DNA from: an uncultured Alphaproteobacteria bacterium | GTDB lineage: Bacteria > Pseudomonadota > Alphaproteobacteria > HIMB59 > GCA-002718135 | Length of the DNA: 64,000 nt | Assembly: GCA_902612825.1 (NCBI GenBank) | Contig: CACMET010000006.1 | Coordinates: 1 to 64,000 of the forward strand | Reading direction: 5' to 3' | Shown here: piece after piece, positions 18,255 through 27,063 of the stretch | Layout of the letters: every line of letters starts with the position of its first letter | Numbering within the stretch: the stretch's first letter is position 1 | Position numbers and translations under genes: made by a program | The notes under the pieces: model-generated | The model's input: the letters and a program-made list of their open reading frames with translations, nothing else | Told to the model about the DNA's origin: nothing | The model's database searches: none

Positions 18255-18929
18255 ATGAGAGAAATAGTAATTGATACAGAAACCACAGGCCTTGATTATA
18301 AGACCGGTGACAGAATAATAGAAGTTGGTTGTGTAGAACTCAAAAACTATGTACCCACAGGAAACACACTCCAGTTTTATTGCAAACCAGACAGAAGTAT
18401 CAGCGAAGGGGCAAAAAACATTGTGGGTCTTTCAGATGCTTTTCTTAATCAACAAAAACCATTTGAAGAAAACCACAAGGAGCTCTTAAATTTTTTGAAA
18501 AACGACACATTGATAATTCACAATGCATCATTTGATTTAGGTTTTATAAATAATGAGTTGTCAATCTTAGGATTACCTCATTTAGATAATCCTGTAGTTG
18601 ATACAGTTTCTCTTGCAAGAGAAGTTCTAAACACAAGAATAGCTAACCTCGACTATTTGTGTAGAAGATTTAACATTGATTTATCAGATAGATCATTCCA
18701 CGGAGCCTTACTTGACTCCCAACTTTTAGCCGCAGTTTATTTAGAGTTAAGAGGAGGTAAGCAATTTTCTATGGCGCTGAATTCAAGCATTGATGAAAAA
18801 AACACACAAATTTACAACAAAAATGAAACAAAAACCAAAATAATAGAAGTTAATAAAGAAGATTATCTTGCCCATAAAGAAATGTTAAAAAAACTAAAAA
18901 GCCCCCTTTGGAAAAAATTTAACTATTAA
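18255..18929 (+). CDS. dnaQ: DNA polymerase III epsilon subunit (proofreading exonuclease)
   Basis: 3'-5' exonuclease proofreader of the replicase. 224 residues. All DEDDh motifs are present: Exo I DTETTG near residue 7, Exo II HNASFDLGFINNE near residue 92, and Exo III HGALLDSQLLAAVY near residue 155 with the catalytic His and Asp. The C-terminal tail, about 50 residues of Lys/Glu/Asn, is the usual alpha-subunit-binding tether, ending LKSPLWKKFNY. In the standard alphaproteobacterial place after coaE; the secB often found next is absent here. Confidence 0.97.
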   Translation: MREIVIDTETTGLDYKTGDRIIEVGCVELKNYVPTGNTLQFYCKPDRSISEGAKNIVGLSDAFLNQQKPFEENHKELLNFLKNDTLIIHNASFDLGFINNELSILGLPHLDNPVVDTVSLAREVLNTRIANLDYLCRRFNIDLSDRSFHGALLDSQLLAAVYLELRGGKQFSMALNSSIDEKNTQIYNKNETKTKIIEVNKEDYLAHKEMLKKLKSPLWKKFNY

Positions 18930-18959
18930 TATTTAAAAAAGTTATTATATTAAAATCAA

Positions 18960-19541
18960 ATGATTTACGGCGACCTTCAATTTTTTGATATTCTAATTTT
19001 CGCAGCTATTGCTGGATTTATTATTTATAGACTAAGGAGCGTTCTGGGCAAAAGAACAGGATTTCAAAAAAATATTTCAAAGCCAAAACCTCAAGAAGCA
19101 AAAAAACAAGAAAATGTTCAAAAAATACCATCACTAATGGATAACGAGACAAAGCTTGAAGTTGTATATAAAAAAGTAAATAATTTTAATCACAGAGAGT
19201 TTCTTGATGGTGCCAAGAAAGCTTTTGAAATTATAATTTCCTCTTTCAACAATGGAGATAAAAAAACACTGAAAAACCTTGTGTCTAAAGATGTTTATTC
19301 TGCTTTTGAAAAAGCGATTGATGAAAAAACAAACAATCCAGAATCTCAATTTTATTCACTTATTGTAGAAGGCATTGCAGATGCAAAAGTAGAAAATGAC
19401 ACAATATCAATATCAGTCAATTTTATTAGTGAACAGATGTTAAACAATGATGAGGGTTCTATTGTTAAAAATAAAGATACCTGGACTTTTGAAAAACCAG
19501 TAAACTCTTCTAGTCCTATATGGATATTAACTCAAACCTAA
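18960..19541 (+). CDS. Tim44-like domain protein (TimA type)
   Basis: 193 residues. An N-terminal membrane anchor (FFDILIFAAIAGFIIYRLRSVLGKRTGF) is followed by a short Lys/Pro/Gln linker, then a Tim44-like domain from about residue 70 (EFLDGAKKAFEIIISSFNNGDKKTLKNLVSKDVYSAFEKAI), an NTF2-like fold related to the matrix import motor subunit. In Alphaproteobacteria such proteins sit after dnaQ/secB and are inner-membrane proteins whose role is not settled; a link to protein translocation is assumed from mitochondria. The lysozyme gene follows after 3 bases. Confidence 0.88.
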   Translation: MIYGDLQFFDILIFAAIAGFIIYRLRSVLGKRTGFQKNISKPKPQEAKKQENVQKIPSLMDNETKLEVVYKKVNNFNHREFLDGAKKAFEIIISSFNNGDKKTLKNLVSKDVYSAFEKAIDEKTNNPESQFYSLIVEGIADAKVENDTISISVNFISEQMLNNDEGSIVKNKDTWTFEKPVNSSSPIWILTQT

Positions 19542-19544
19542 TAG

Positions 19545-19973
19545 TTGTCCTTTAAAGAATTCAAAGACCGAATTAAAAAAAATGAGGGCTATTCTGATAA
19601 GCCTTATCAAGATCAATTAGGGTTTTATACTATTGGTTATGGTCATCTTATTACAAAAAAAGAAAATAAATATTACATTAAAAAATTTAAAAAAAAATAT
19701 TTCGAAGAATTGTTTGAGATAGACTTTAAAAAAGCACACGAACAATACAAAAAAAATTTTTTTAAAAAAGATCACACAACTTCAGAGAAAGAATTGTTAG
19801 TAGAGATGATTTTTCAGCTTGGAGCAAAAGGAGTCTCTAAATTTAAGAAAATGCTCTATTTTCTAAATAAAAAACAAAAATTCATGGCATCACTAGAGAT
19901 GTTAGACAGCTTGTGGTATTTACAAACACCTGAAAGGGTAAAGAATTTAATTAAAAACTATACAAAAAAATAA
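19545..19973 (+). CDS. T4-type lysozyme (glycoside hydrolase family 24)
   Basis: 142-residue muramidase-like protein. The N-terminal catalytic block has Glu14, Asp23 and Thr29 in NEGYS, YQDQLGFYTIGYGH, with the same 9 and 6 residue spacing as Glu11, Asp20 and Thr26 of phage T4 lysozyme, and the following LITKK mirrors T4 LLTK. No signal peptide is present, so the product looks cytosolic unless exported in an unusual way. Start is TTG at 19545, 3 bases after the Tim44-like gene; its stop overlaps the Smr gene start by one base. Other Alphaproteobacteria usually have mltA, an unrelated lytic transglycosylase, in this slot. No other phage gene is nearby. Confidence 0.85.
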   Translation: MSFKEFKDRIKKNEGYSDKPYQDQLGFYTIGYGHLITKKENKYYIKKFKKKYFEELFEIDFKKAHEQYKKNFFKKDHTTSEKELLVEMIFQLGAKGVSKFKKMLYFLNKKQKFMASLEMLDSLWYLQTPERVKNLIKNYTKK

Positions 19974-20512
19974 TGGAGGAAGATTTTTTTTTAAAAAACA
20001 TGAGGGGTGTAAAGCCTTTTAAAAAAGATACTTCAATAGTTAAAACGAAAACAACTAATAAAAAAAATGTAAAATTAGATAAAAAAACTAATAATACAAA
20101 TACCAACAAACAAACAATAACTGAACACAAGGTTAGTAGCTCAGAATTTAAACTATCATTTGGTGAGGTTAACAGAGAACTTAAACGGGGAAAAATTAAT
20201 ATAGATAGAAGAATTGATCTTCATGGGTATGGTTTACTCGAAGCACATGAAAAATTTATAAGTGAGGTAAAAAAAAATTATAACAAGAATAAAAGATGCT
20301 TGCTTATAATTACTGGAAAAGGGGTTCATAAAAAAATTGAAAATGAGCAGGACACAAACCCTAAACTTTTCTATGGAAAGATTAAAAACTCAATAATAAA
20401 CTGGATAAACGAAGACGATATTAAGAAATATATCTTAACATATCAAGATGCGGGTTTTGAACATGGGGGTGACGGAGCTCTTTTTGTTTATTTAAGAAAA
20501 AAAAAGTTTTAA
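19973..20512 (+). CDS. Smr-domain protein
   Basis: 179 residues. A charged, Lys/Thr/Asn-rich N-terminal half is followed by an Smr (MutS2 C-terminal) domain from about residue 82: DLHGYGLLEAHEKF (DLHG motif), CLLIITGKGVHKK (TGxG motif) and the final GGDGALFVYLRKKK. Smr domains nick or bind branched nucleic acids or RNA; the stand-alone alphaproteobacterial version has no assigned role. The conserved gene order maf-aroE-coaE-dnaQ-Tim44-(mltA)-smr is kept apart from the lysozyme substitution. Convergent with the DUF3108 gene, overlapping by 4 bases. Confidence 0.92.
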   Translation: MEEDFFLKNMRGVKPFKKDTSIVKTKTTNKKNVKLDKKTNNTNTNKQTITEHKVSSSEFKLSFGEVNRELKRGKINIDRRIDLHGYGLLEAHEKFISEVKKNYNKNKRCLLIITGKGVHKKIENEQDTNPKLFYGKIKNSIINWINEDDIKKYILTYQDAGFEHGGDGALFVYLRKKKF

Positions 20513-21183
20513 ATTCTTTCTAACTTAAATACCCTTTTTTTAAAATGAATAAGAATTTCATATGGAAGTAAATCACCTTTAACTAAAAATTCAATTTTTT
20601 TTAAATCATTTCTTTTATGGTCAGCCCAAATATTTACATAGTCTTCAATTTCTAAAATTATATTTCCATCCTCACTTTCGTTTTTTTTAAGTGTATAAAT
20701 TCTTCTCCCATCAATTGTTTTTGCCTCATTTTCTCCATTTAAAATATTTATAAAAGAGGTGATTGGGTCAAAATATAAATATAAATCTTCTAGGTTTATT
20801 CTAGGCATTTCTTCTTCTATAGGCTCTTGTTTTAATTCAATTAAATAATCATCAAAAGACATTTTAACTATTTTTGTTTTCTTCTTAGTTTTCCAAAACT
20901 GTTTATAATTCTGAGTCTTAAATATGTTGTTTTCAATAACCCCAGTTGAAAGATAGCTTCCTTCAAATTTATATAAAGGTGACAAAATACCAGAATTTTT
21001 TAAATTAATTTCTGTTTGATAAATATTATCATTAATATTTAATGACCAACTAAAATTACCAATTTTAATTCCTGTTGTGCTGACCTTATATTCTGCACTA
21101 AAATTATTTGCATAGGATGTATTAATTACAAATATAATAAAAAATATTAGAAATTTATTCAAACACAACCTCGTAAACATCAA
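20509..21183 (-). CDS. DUF3108-family secreted protein
   Basis: 224 residues with a signal peptide (KFLIFFIIFVINTSYAN) and a beta-rich body typical of DUF3108: FSAEYKVSTTGIKIGNFSWSL near the N-terminus, FDPITSFINIL with DGRRIYTL in the middle (family DxxS and DGxRxY blocks), and a C-terminal LPYEILIHFKKRVFKLERI. The family is periplasmic, of unknown function, possibly a lipid or polysaccharide-binding barrel. Start overlaps the upstream glycosyltransferase gene by 29 bases, so they are one transcript. No alternative Met lies between the overlap and the signal core. Confidence 0.85.
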   Translation of the reverse strand: MMFTRLCLNKFLIFFIIFVINTSYANNFSAEYKVSTTGIKIGNFSWSLNINDNIYQTEINLKNSGILSPLYKFEGSYLSTGVIENNIFKTQNYKQFWKTKKKTKIVKMSFDDYLIELKQEPIEEEMPRINLEDLYLYFDPITSFINILNGENEAKTIDGRRIYTLKKNESEDGNIILEIEDYVNIWADHKRNDLKKIEFLVKGDLLPYEILIHFKKRVFKLERI

Positions 21184-22561
21184 GTTTTCTTTTTGTAAAT
21201 TTCTGATCAGGTGAATTTATTTTTAACACCTTATATTCATTCACTAAATAATTAATATCTGAGGGGCTCCCAATTAAGGTAAAGTTTTCATTTATATTTT
21301 TATTAAGAGGAGATACTATTTTAAAGTGGTTTGTTATTTCACTACCTTCTTTATGTGGCATATAGAAATTAATATCCTTATCTCTTAATTCAAAATTAAG
21401 GCTTGAAAATAAAAGCCGATCTGAAACTACTATATTTTTTATGACACCACCTGAAGAACTACTGTAAATTTTTAGAGCATATTCATTTATGCCGCTTATT
21501 CGGTTAAAAATTTTAGACGGATAGCTCATTCCAATCATTACAAAAAGAATTAAGCAGACAATAAAATTAAAAATGTAATTAGCTATCTTTAAAAAAGAAT
21601 TATTAATATTAATATATAAAAGAGCAAATAAAGAAATTAAAGCTGGAGCAGCCCAATTTGCGTTAGCTCTCACAATAATGGCCTCTACCAAAACAATTAA
21701 AATTATAGGCATAGAAAATATTAGAAAAATTTTTTGAATATAGTTCCATTTATTAAATCCAAATATCCCACCCAAAACCATAAACGGGCCTAACATTAAA
21801 ACTTGAATTAACAAAAATTCTAAACCTCTAATCAGATCTATTTCAATATTTCCAAAATTTGCATTATCCGAAGTGTGCTGAAGTGTTATCCAGTCATTAT
21901 CAAAGTTCCAAATAATATTTGGTACGATAATTACAAATACACATAAAAAAGAAAGACAAAAACCAAATAAATTATCCAAAAAAATTTTTCTAAATCTTTT
22001 ATCAAATAAAATTAGAACAAATAAACAAATCACAAAATATATAGCTGCGTATTTTGATAAAAAACCTAACCCCAGAAAAATACCTAATAATATAAAATTT
22101 TTTAAACTATGTTCACCATTGATCTTAACTAATTCATTAAGTGAAAGTGTCCAAAATAATAATAAAAAAAGATCAGTACTAATTATAAAAGATGAAAAAG
22201 AAACAGCGGGTATAAATAAAAAAATTAAACAACCTGCAAATGAATCTTTTTTATTTAGTCCAGAGTTGAGTAAAAGATTATAAATACTCCAGGCAATCAA
22301 TAAATAAACAAAAGAAGGGAGAAGTTTTAATGAAACAAAACTACTACCTAATATTTCTGTATAAACTCTTATTATCCAGGACAAAAAAGGGGGCTTCGAA
22401 AAATAACCAAAGTCAATATCTTTTGACCATAACCAATACTGTGCTTCATCGCCAAACAAATTAAAAGTAGTAAAATTTAAGGCGCCTATTTTTAATAAAA
22501 GTAAAACAATAAATGATGGCAATAGAGTTCTATTTAGCATAATATTTTTTATACAATTCAA
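21155..22561 (-). CDS. ArnT-like GT39/GT83 membrane glycosyltransferase
   Basis: 468 residues with about a dozen membrane segments. The first periplasmic loop carries GDEAQYWLWSKDIDFGYFSKPPFLSWIIR, the Asp-Glu motif and aromatic KPP segment typical of C-type transferases using polyprenyl-phosphate-linked sugars (ArnT, protein mannosyltransferases). A soluble C-terminal part of about 110 residues follows the last helix. It probably adds a sugar to lipid A or another envelope glycolipid on the periplasmic face. The acceptor and donor cannot be read from sequence. An in-frame ATG at 22540 (MLNRTLLPSF) is an equally good start and would cut the overlap with the PAP2 gene from 32 to 11 bases. Confidence 0.85.
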   Translation of the reverse strand: MNCIKNIMLNRTLLPSFIVLLLLKIGALNFTTFNLFGDEAQYWLWSKDIDFGYFSKPPFLSWIIRVYTEILGSSFVSLKLLPSFVYLLIAWSIYNLLLNSGLNKKDSFAGCLIFLFIPAVSFSSFIISTDLFLLLFWTLSLNELVKINGEHSLKNFILLGIFLGLGFLSKYAAIYFVICLFVLILFDKRFRKIFLDNLFGFCLSFLCVFVIIVPNIIWNFDNDWITLQHTSDNANFGNIEIDLIRGLEFLLIQVLMLGPFMVLGGIFGFNKWNYIQKIFLIFSMPIILIVLVEAIIVRANANWAAPALISLFALLYININNSFLKIANYIFNFIVCLILFVMIGMSYPSKIFNRISGINEYALKIYSSSSGGVIKNIVVSDRLLFSSLNFELRDKDINFYMPHKEGSEITNHFKIVSPLNKNINENFTLIGSPSDINYLVNEYKVLKINSPDQKFTKRKLDVYEVVFE

Positions 22562-23864
22562 ATAAAATTATATTTAAAATTAAAATAAAAAAGCCAGCAA
22601 ACAAAATGTCACTTAAAAAATGACCACCAGCCATTATTCTAATTAAACCAAGCACTAAACCAACAACAACACTTGCATAGAGAAAAATTATTTTTTTTGT
22701 AATTAAATATAAAATTATAATTGAAAACCCAACAGAAGCATCGCCTGAAACAAATGAGCAATTTGTTTCACAAGCATTGGTTATTTCAAACCACGGGGAA
22801 AAAGACTCTTTTCCACCCAACTCCACTACATCGTTTGGTCTTGCCCTACCCCAAAAATTTTTTAGTATAAGATTTACAAATATTAAAACGCTAATAATTT
22901 GAGAAATCCATAAATAAACTATTTCCTTAATAGAAAATTTATAATTAAAAAAAATTTTATCAATTTTAAAGAAACGACCAATTATTGGTAAAATTAAAAT
23001 ATAAATTAATATTAGTGGTAATAAAATATCTCGAAACAATATTGAGGTTAAATCAAAACTTTGTAATTCGAATTGTGATGCACCCTTATAAAACAAGGAT
23101 GATACATATAAATCTAAGGATGGGCCGGCAGTCACAAACACACAACTAAAAAACAAAATTAGAATGTAATAAAAAACCTCAGAATTTTTTTCAGGAATTA
23201 AATTTGATAATTTGTATTTATTATATTTGTTCTCTATTAATTTATTTAAAATCTTAAATAATATTAAAGCTAAAATTGCTCCAGCAACAATATCTGTAAA
23301 AAAATGTGCACTTACAATAACTCGACTAAAAGCAACAATTGAAGCTAAAAAACAAAAAAAATATTTTAATTTTGGAAGAATAGAAACCAAAATAAAGCAA
23401 ACGATAAATATCGTAGAAGAGTGTCCAGAGGGAAAAGAATGAAAATTTGATTCCATGGTAAAATATTTAAAACTAAAAACGTCTTCGAAATCAGTATGAT
23501 TTGGTCTGGGCCTTCCCACCACATGTTTTATAATTTGAGTAACTATCCCAACTGTAAAAATATATACAAAAGAAGAAATAAAAAAATTAGAAAGATTTTT
23601 TGCTGATTTTGTTTTTATGATTTGAAGTCTGTTGTTTATATAAAAAACAACAAAGCCTATTATTGTAATAGAAAAATACCAAGACGAACTACCAAGTTTT
23701 GTTATTTCTGAAAAAAATTCTTTTAGAAAAACTCCATTTGCCCAATCACTAAGATTTATAAAATAATTATAAAAAAAAAGATCTAAATTAAAAGAAGCAA
23801 AAATACTTAATGTAATTAATACTAAAATAAGTAATTCAAATTTGATGCTTTTAAAAATGCTCAT
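22530..23864 (-). CDS. Tandem PAP2-domain membrane phosphatase
   Basis: 444 residues holding two complete PAP2 (type 2 phosphatidic acid phosphatase) units in one chain. First unit: KHVVGRPRPN (motif 1), FPSGHSS (motif 2), SRVIVSAHFFTDI (motif 3). Second unit: KNFWGRARPND, FVSGDAS and IRIMAGGHFLSDI. In the second unit the proton-donor His of PSGH is replaced by Asp (SGD), while the nucleophile His of motif 3 is kept. PAP2 enzymes dephosphorylate undecaprenyl pyrophosphate, lipid A or phosphatidylglycerophosphate at the inner membrane. Next to an ArnT-like transferase this suggests recycling of lipid carriers or lipid A dephosphorylation (inference). Most family members have one unit of about 200-250 residues, so the fusion is unusual. 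Confidence 0.88.
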   Translation of the reverse strand: MSIFKSIKFELLILVLITLSIFASFNLDLFFYNYFINLSDWANGVFLKEFFSEITKLGSSSWYFSITIIGFVVFYINNRLQIIKTKSAKNLSNFFISSFVYIFTVGIVTQIIKHVVGRPRPNHTDFEDVFSFKYFTMESNFHSFPSGHSSTIFIVCFILVSILPKLKYFFCFLASIVAFSRVIVSAHFFTDIVAGAILALILFKILNKLIENKYNKYKLSNLIPEKNSEVFYYILILFFSCVFVTAGPSLDLYVSSLFYKGASQFELQSFDLTSILFRDILLPLILIYILILPIIGRFFKIDKIFFNYKFSIKEIVYLWISQIISVLIFVNLILKNFWGRARPNDVVELGGKESFSPWFEITNACETNCSFVSGDASVGFSIIILYLITKKIIFLYASVVVGLVLGLIRIMAGGHFLSDILFAGFFILILNIILFELYKKYYAK

Positions 23865-23893
23865 TTTACAACTATTAAAAAATTTAATGAGCT

Positions 23894-25207
23894 TTACAAT
23901 ATAAACTTTGACAAGTCCTGACTTTTAATAAGTTCTCCTAAGCTATTTTCAACGTATTCTTTATTAATTATTATTTCTGTAGGACCTATATCTGAGGCTG
24001 TATAACTAACCTCTTCAAGTAGTTTTTCCATTACAGTATGGAGCCTTCTTGCGCCTATATTTTCTACATTCTGATTTATCTCTGTAGATAGAGAAGCGAT
24101 GGTATCAATTCCATCTTCTTCAAATTTCAAATCAACCTTCTCAGTCCCAAGAAGTCCTTGATACTGCTTAATCAAACTATTTTGTGTTTCAGTAAGAATA
24201 AGTTTAAAATCTTTTTTACTAAGACTATCAAGCTCGACTCTAATTGGTAATCTACCTTGAAGCTCAGGTAGCATGTCTGATGGTTTTGACAAGTGAAATG
24301 CCCCGGAGGCAATGAACAAAATATAATCTGTTTTTACAACACCATATTTTGTAGTAACCGCAGTTCCCTCAATGAGTGGTAATAAATCTCTTTGAACACC
24401 TTCTCTTGAAACATCCGCGCCACTTCTATCAGCTCTAGAAGTAATTTTATCTATTTCATCTATAAAAACGATGCCATTTTGCTCTACATCATCCAATGCT
24501 CTTGAGTTTATTTTATCTTTATCTAATAGTTTATCGGTTTCTTCATTTAATAAATATGCATGAGAATCTTTGACACTCATTTTTTTCATTTTCTTTTGAT
24601 TGCCAAAACCTTTTCCAAATACATCACCTAAATTAATCATACCCATTTGAGAACCAGGCATGCCAGGTATGTCCATAGTTGGTAAACTTAAGTTTGGATT
24701 AGCTGAAACTGGAATTTCAACTTCATTATCATTTAGTTCACCTGATCTTAGTTTTTTCCTAAAATTATCTCGAGTAGATGGCGTTGAACTTTTAGAAACC
24801 AAAACATCTAAAATTCTTTCTTCTGCATTTTTTTCTGCTTTTGCCTTCACCTCTTGACCCATTTGTATTTTTGTTTTTGTAATGCTTATTTCAACCAGAT
24901 CTCTTATTATTTGTTCGACATCTCTTCCAACATATCCAACCTCTGTAAACTTAGTCGCCTCAACTTTTACAAAAGGTGCGTTTGCCAACTTAGCAAGTCT
25001 TCGTGAGATTTCTGTTTTACCACAACCTGTTGGACCAACCATTAAAATATTTTTTGGTACAATTTCTTCTTTTAAAGAATCATCAAGTTGTTTTCTTCTC
25101 CATCTATTTCTTAAAGCAACTGCAACAGCTTTTTTTGCATTGTTCTGACCAATGATAAACTTATCTAGTTCAGAAACAATTTCTCTTGGGCTAAAACTAG
25201 ATTCCAT
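23894..25207 (-). CDS. hslU: ATP-dependent protease ATPase subunit HslU (ClpY)
   Basis: AAA+ unfoldase of the HslUV protease, 437 residues. Opening [31 protein letters not shown] is the standard HslU start. Walker A is GPTGCGKTE, the pore-loop region is [20 protein letters not shown] (GYVG), then the long inserted I domain, Walker [11 protein letters not shown] and the sensor region [14 protein letters not shown]. The protein ends LSKFIL; HslU C-termini dock into HslV. Two bases after hslV, so co-translated. Expected to follow heat-shock control with hslV. Confidence 0.98.
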   Translation of the reverse strand: MESSFSPREIVSELDKFIIGQNNAKKAVAVALRNRWRRKQLDDSLKEEIVPKNILMVGPTGCGKTEISRRLAKLANAPFVKVEATKFTEVGYVGRDVEQIIRDLVEISITKTKIQMGQEVKAKAEKNAEERILDVLVSKSSTPSTRDNFRKKLRSGELNDNEVEIPVSANPNLSLPTMDIPGMPGSQMGMINLGDVFGKGFGNQKKMKKMSVKDSHAYLLNEETDKLLDKDKINSRALDDVEQNGIVFIDEIDKITSRADRSGADVSREGVQRDLLPLIEGTAVTTKYGVVKTDYILFIASGAFHLSKPSDMLPELQGRLPIRVELDSLSKKDFKLILTETQNSLIKQYQGLLGTEKVDLKFEEDGIDTIASLSTEINQNVENIGARRLHTVMEKLLEEVSYTASDIGPTEIIINKEYVENSLGELIKSQDLSKFIL

Positions 25208-25209
25208 AT

Positions 25210-25758
25210 TTAAAGCTCGATTGTTTCCGAGATTATATTATGGTTTGTATAAATACAAATATCTGCAGCAATATTAAGAGATTCTAAAGCAATTTCTTTG
25301 GCATTCATTTTTGTGTTTTTCATCAATGCTTTAGCAGCGCTATTTGCGTATGGACCCCCAGAACCTATTGCAAGTATTCCATCATCAGATTCAATTACAT
25401 CACCTGTACCTGATAACAATAAACTTACATCTTTATCAGCCACAATCATCATTGCTTCTAGTCTTCTTAGATATCTATCCGTTCTCCAATCTTTAGCCAA
25501 TTCTACGCAAGCTCTTTTAAGCTGGTTCTTATATTGATCTAACTTTCCCTCTAATCTTTCAAATAAAGCAAATGCATCTGCAGTAGACCCTGCAAATCCA
25601 GAGATAACTGTTTCATCAGCTCCAAGTCTTCTAATTTTTTTAACATTGGATTTCATTACAGTATTACCAAGACTAGCCTGACCATCACCTGCAATAACAA
25701 CTAAGTTGTCTTTTCTAATTCCTACAATAGTTGTTGATTTAATAATATTTTTTTCCAT
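25210..25758 (-). CDS. hslV: ATP-dependent protease peptidase subunit HslV (ClpQ)
   Basis: Threonine peptidase forming the double hexamer of HslUV, 182 residues. [37 protein letters not shown] is the proteasome-like N-terminal region; the catalytic Thr is exposed after removal of the short leader [26 protein letters not shown] and [16 protein letters not shown] are further HslV marks. No Shine-Dalgarno precedes the ATG and a heat-shock-like promoter ends only 9 bases upstream, so the message may be leaderless. Divergent from hisB across 81 bases. Confidence 0.97.
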   Translation of the reverse strand: MEKNIIKSTTIVGIRKDNLVVIAGDGQASLGNTVMKSNVKKIRRLGADETVISGFAGSTADAFALFERLEGKLDQYKNQLKRACVELAKDWRTDRYLRRLEAMMIVADKDVSLLLSGTGDVIESDDGILAIGSGGPYANSAAKALMKNTKMNAKEIALESLNIAADICIYTNHNIISETIEL

Positions 25759-25767
25759 TAATTCTTA

Positions 25768-25795
25768 AGATGGCTATTTAATTATTTTTATCAAG
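25768..25795 (-). promoter_or_regulatory. Putative sigma32 (RpoH)-type promoter of hslVU
   Basis: Read on the minus strand: CTTGAT, then 15 bases, then GCCATCT, a fair match to the heat-shock consensus CTTGAA-N13/15-CCCCATnT. The same spacing occurs before dnaK. The -10 element ends 9 bases from the hslV ATG. Confidence 0.5.
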
Positions 25796-25839
25796 TAATT
25801 TACCTAGAATAAATCATATTTCACTGATATTAGGCAAAA

Positions 25840-26427
25840 ATGCGAAAAGGTAAAGTAGAGAGAAACACTAAAGAAACCAAGATAAGTTGTGAAGTTAACT
25901 TAGATGGCGCTGGTCAATCTAATATTTCAACACAAATTGGTTTTTTTGATCACATGCTTGAATTATTATCTCATCACAGCTTGATAGATATAGACTTGAA
26001 GTGTGAAGGAGATACTAATGTTGATCTTCATCATTCAGTTGAAGATACAGCTTACGCAATTGCTTTAACTATAAACAAAGCACTGGATGATAAGAAGGGA
26101 ATAAACAGATATGGTTTTTCATATGTTCCTATGGATGAATGTTTATCAAGATGTGTTATTGATTTAAGTGGAAGACCAGAGCTTGTATGGAATGTTAATC
26201 TTGGTTTAAAAAAAATTGGTGAAATGGATACAGAATTGTTCCATGAATTTTTCAAAGCATTTTCAAATGAATCAAAATGTAATTTACATATTGAAAACCT
26301 ATATGGAAAAAACAATCACCATATCATTGAATCATGCTTTAAAGCATTTGCTAAAAGTTTAAGATTTGCTGTCGAAATAGATAACAGAAGAAAAGACAAC
26401 ATACCATCATCAAAAGGCACTCTTTAA
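25840..26427 (+). CDS. hisB: Imidazoleglycerol-phosphate dehydratase
   Basis: Sixth step of histidine synthesis, a Mn-dependent dehydration to imidazole-acetol phosphate. 195 residues: the single-function dehydratase, without the phosphatase domain found in enteric HisB. The paired metal-binding clusters are visible: [17 protein letters not shown] near residue 35 with [15 protein letters not shown] near 65, and the repeat copies [11 protein letters not shown] and [18 protein letters not shown]. First gene of the his operon; hisH starts 6 bases after its stop. Shares an 81-base divergent spacer with hslV. Confidence 0.98.
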   Translation: MRKGKVERNTKETKISCEVNLDGAGQSNISTQIGFFDHMLELLSHHSLIDIDLKCEGDTNVDLHHSVEDTAYAIALTINKALDDKKGINRYGFSYVPMDECLSRCVIDLSGRPELVWNVNLGLKKIGEMDTELFHEFFKAFSNESKCNLHIENLYGKNNHHIIESCFKAFAKSLRFAVEIDNRRKDNIPSSKGTL

Positions 26428-26433
26428 TTTTTA

Positions 26434-27063
26434 ATGAAAAAGATCACTATTGTCGATTACGGCTCAGGCAATGTTTTATCTGCTCAAAAATCTTTTGTTA
26501 AGATAGCAAAAGACAACAATATTGAGGTTGATGTTTTAATTTCAAAAAATCTGAATGATGTAAAAGATTCAACCCACATTGTATTGCCTGGTCAAGGAGC
26601 CTTTTCTACATGCATGAATGGTTTAAAAAAAACAGATGGATTGATTGATGAGCTTTCTGAGTTTGCATTAATAAAAAAGAAACCATTTTTGGGGATATGT
26701 GTTGGTATGCAAATGCTAGCTAAGATGAGTGAAGAAAATGGAGATCATGAAGGCCTAGGCTGGATAGATGGTCAAATTAAATTATTGCCGGGAGATAATT
26801 TAAAACTTCCTCATATGGGATGGAACCTGGCAACTCCAACAAATTCAAAATACAATAACTTAATCTCAAATAAAAATGACTATTATTTCGTTCACTCATA
26901 TTATTTCGATTGTGCCAATAAAGACAATATTTTGGCAGAAACTAAGTATGGAACAAATTTTGCTTCAATAGTTGGAAAAGAAAATATATATGGCGTCCAG
27001 TTTCATCCTGAAAAAAGTTCCTCCCAAGGATTAAACTTACTAAAAGAATTTATTGGAGCATGA
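26434..27063 (+). CDS. hisH: Imidazole glycerol phosphate synthase, glutaminase subunit
   Basis: Class I glutamine amidotransferase that feeds ammonia to HisF. 209 residues. KITIVDYGSGNVLSAQKSF opens the protein, the nucleophile Cys sits in FLGICVGMQMLA near residue 90, and the His/Glu of the triad in GVQFHPEKSSSQG near residue 190. HMGWN and FVHSYYF are family marks. The GNAT gene start overlaps its stop by 4 bases. Confidence 0.98.
   Translation: MKKITIVDYGSGNVLSAQKSFVKIAKDNNIEVDVLISKNLNDVKDSTHIVLPGQGAFSTCMNGLKKTDGLIDELSEFALIKKKPFLGICVGMQMLAKMSEENGDHEGLGWIDGQIKLLPGDNLKLPHMGWNLATPTNSKYNNLISNKNDYYFVHSYYFDCANKDNILAETKYGTNFASIVGKENIYGVQFHPEKSSSQGLNLLKEFIGA

Noticed and set aside
19545-20512. 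Prophage remnant around the lysozyme gene
   Set aside because: Flanking genes are conserved core genes and no integrase, holin, terminase or att-like repeat is visible.
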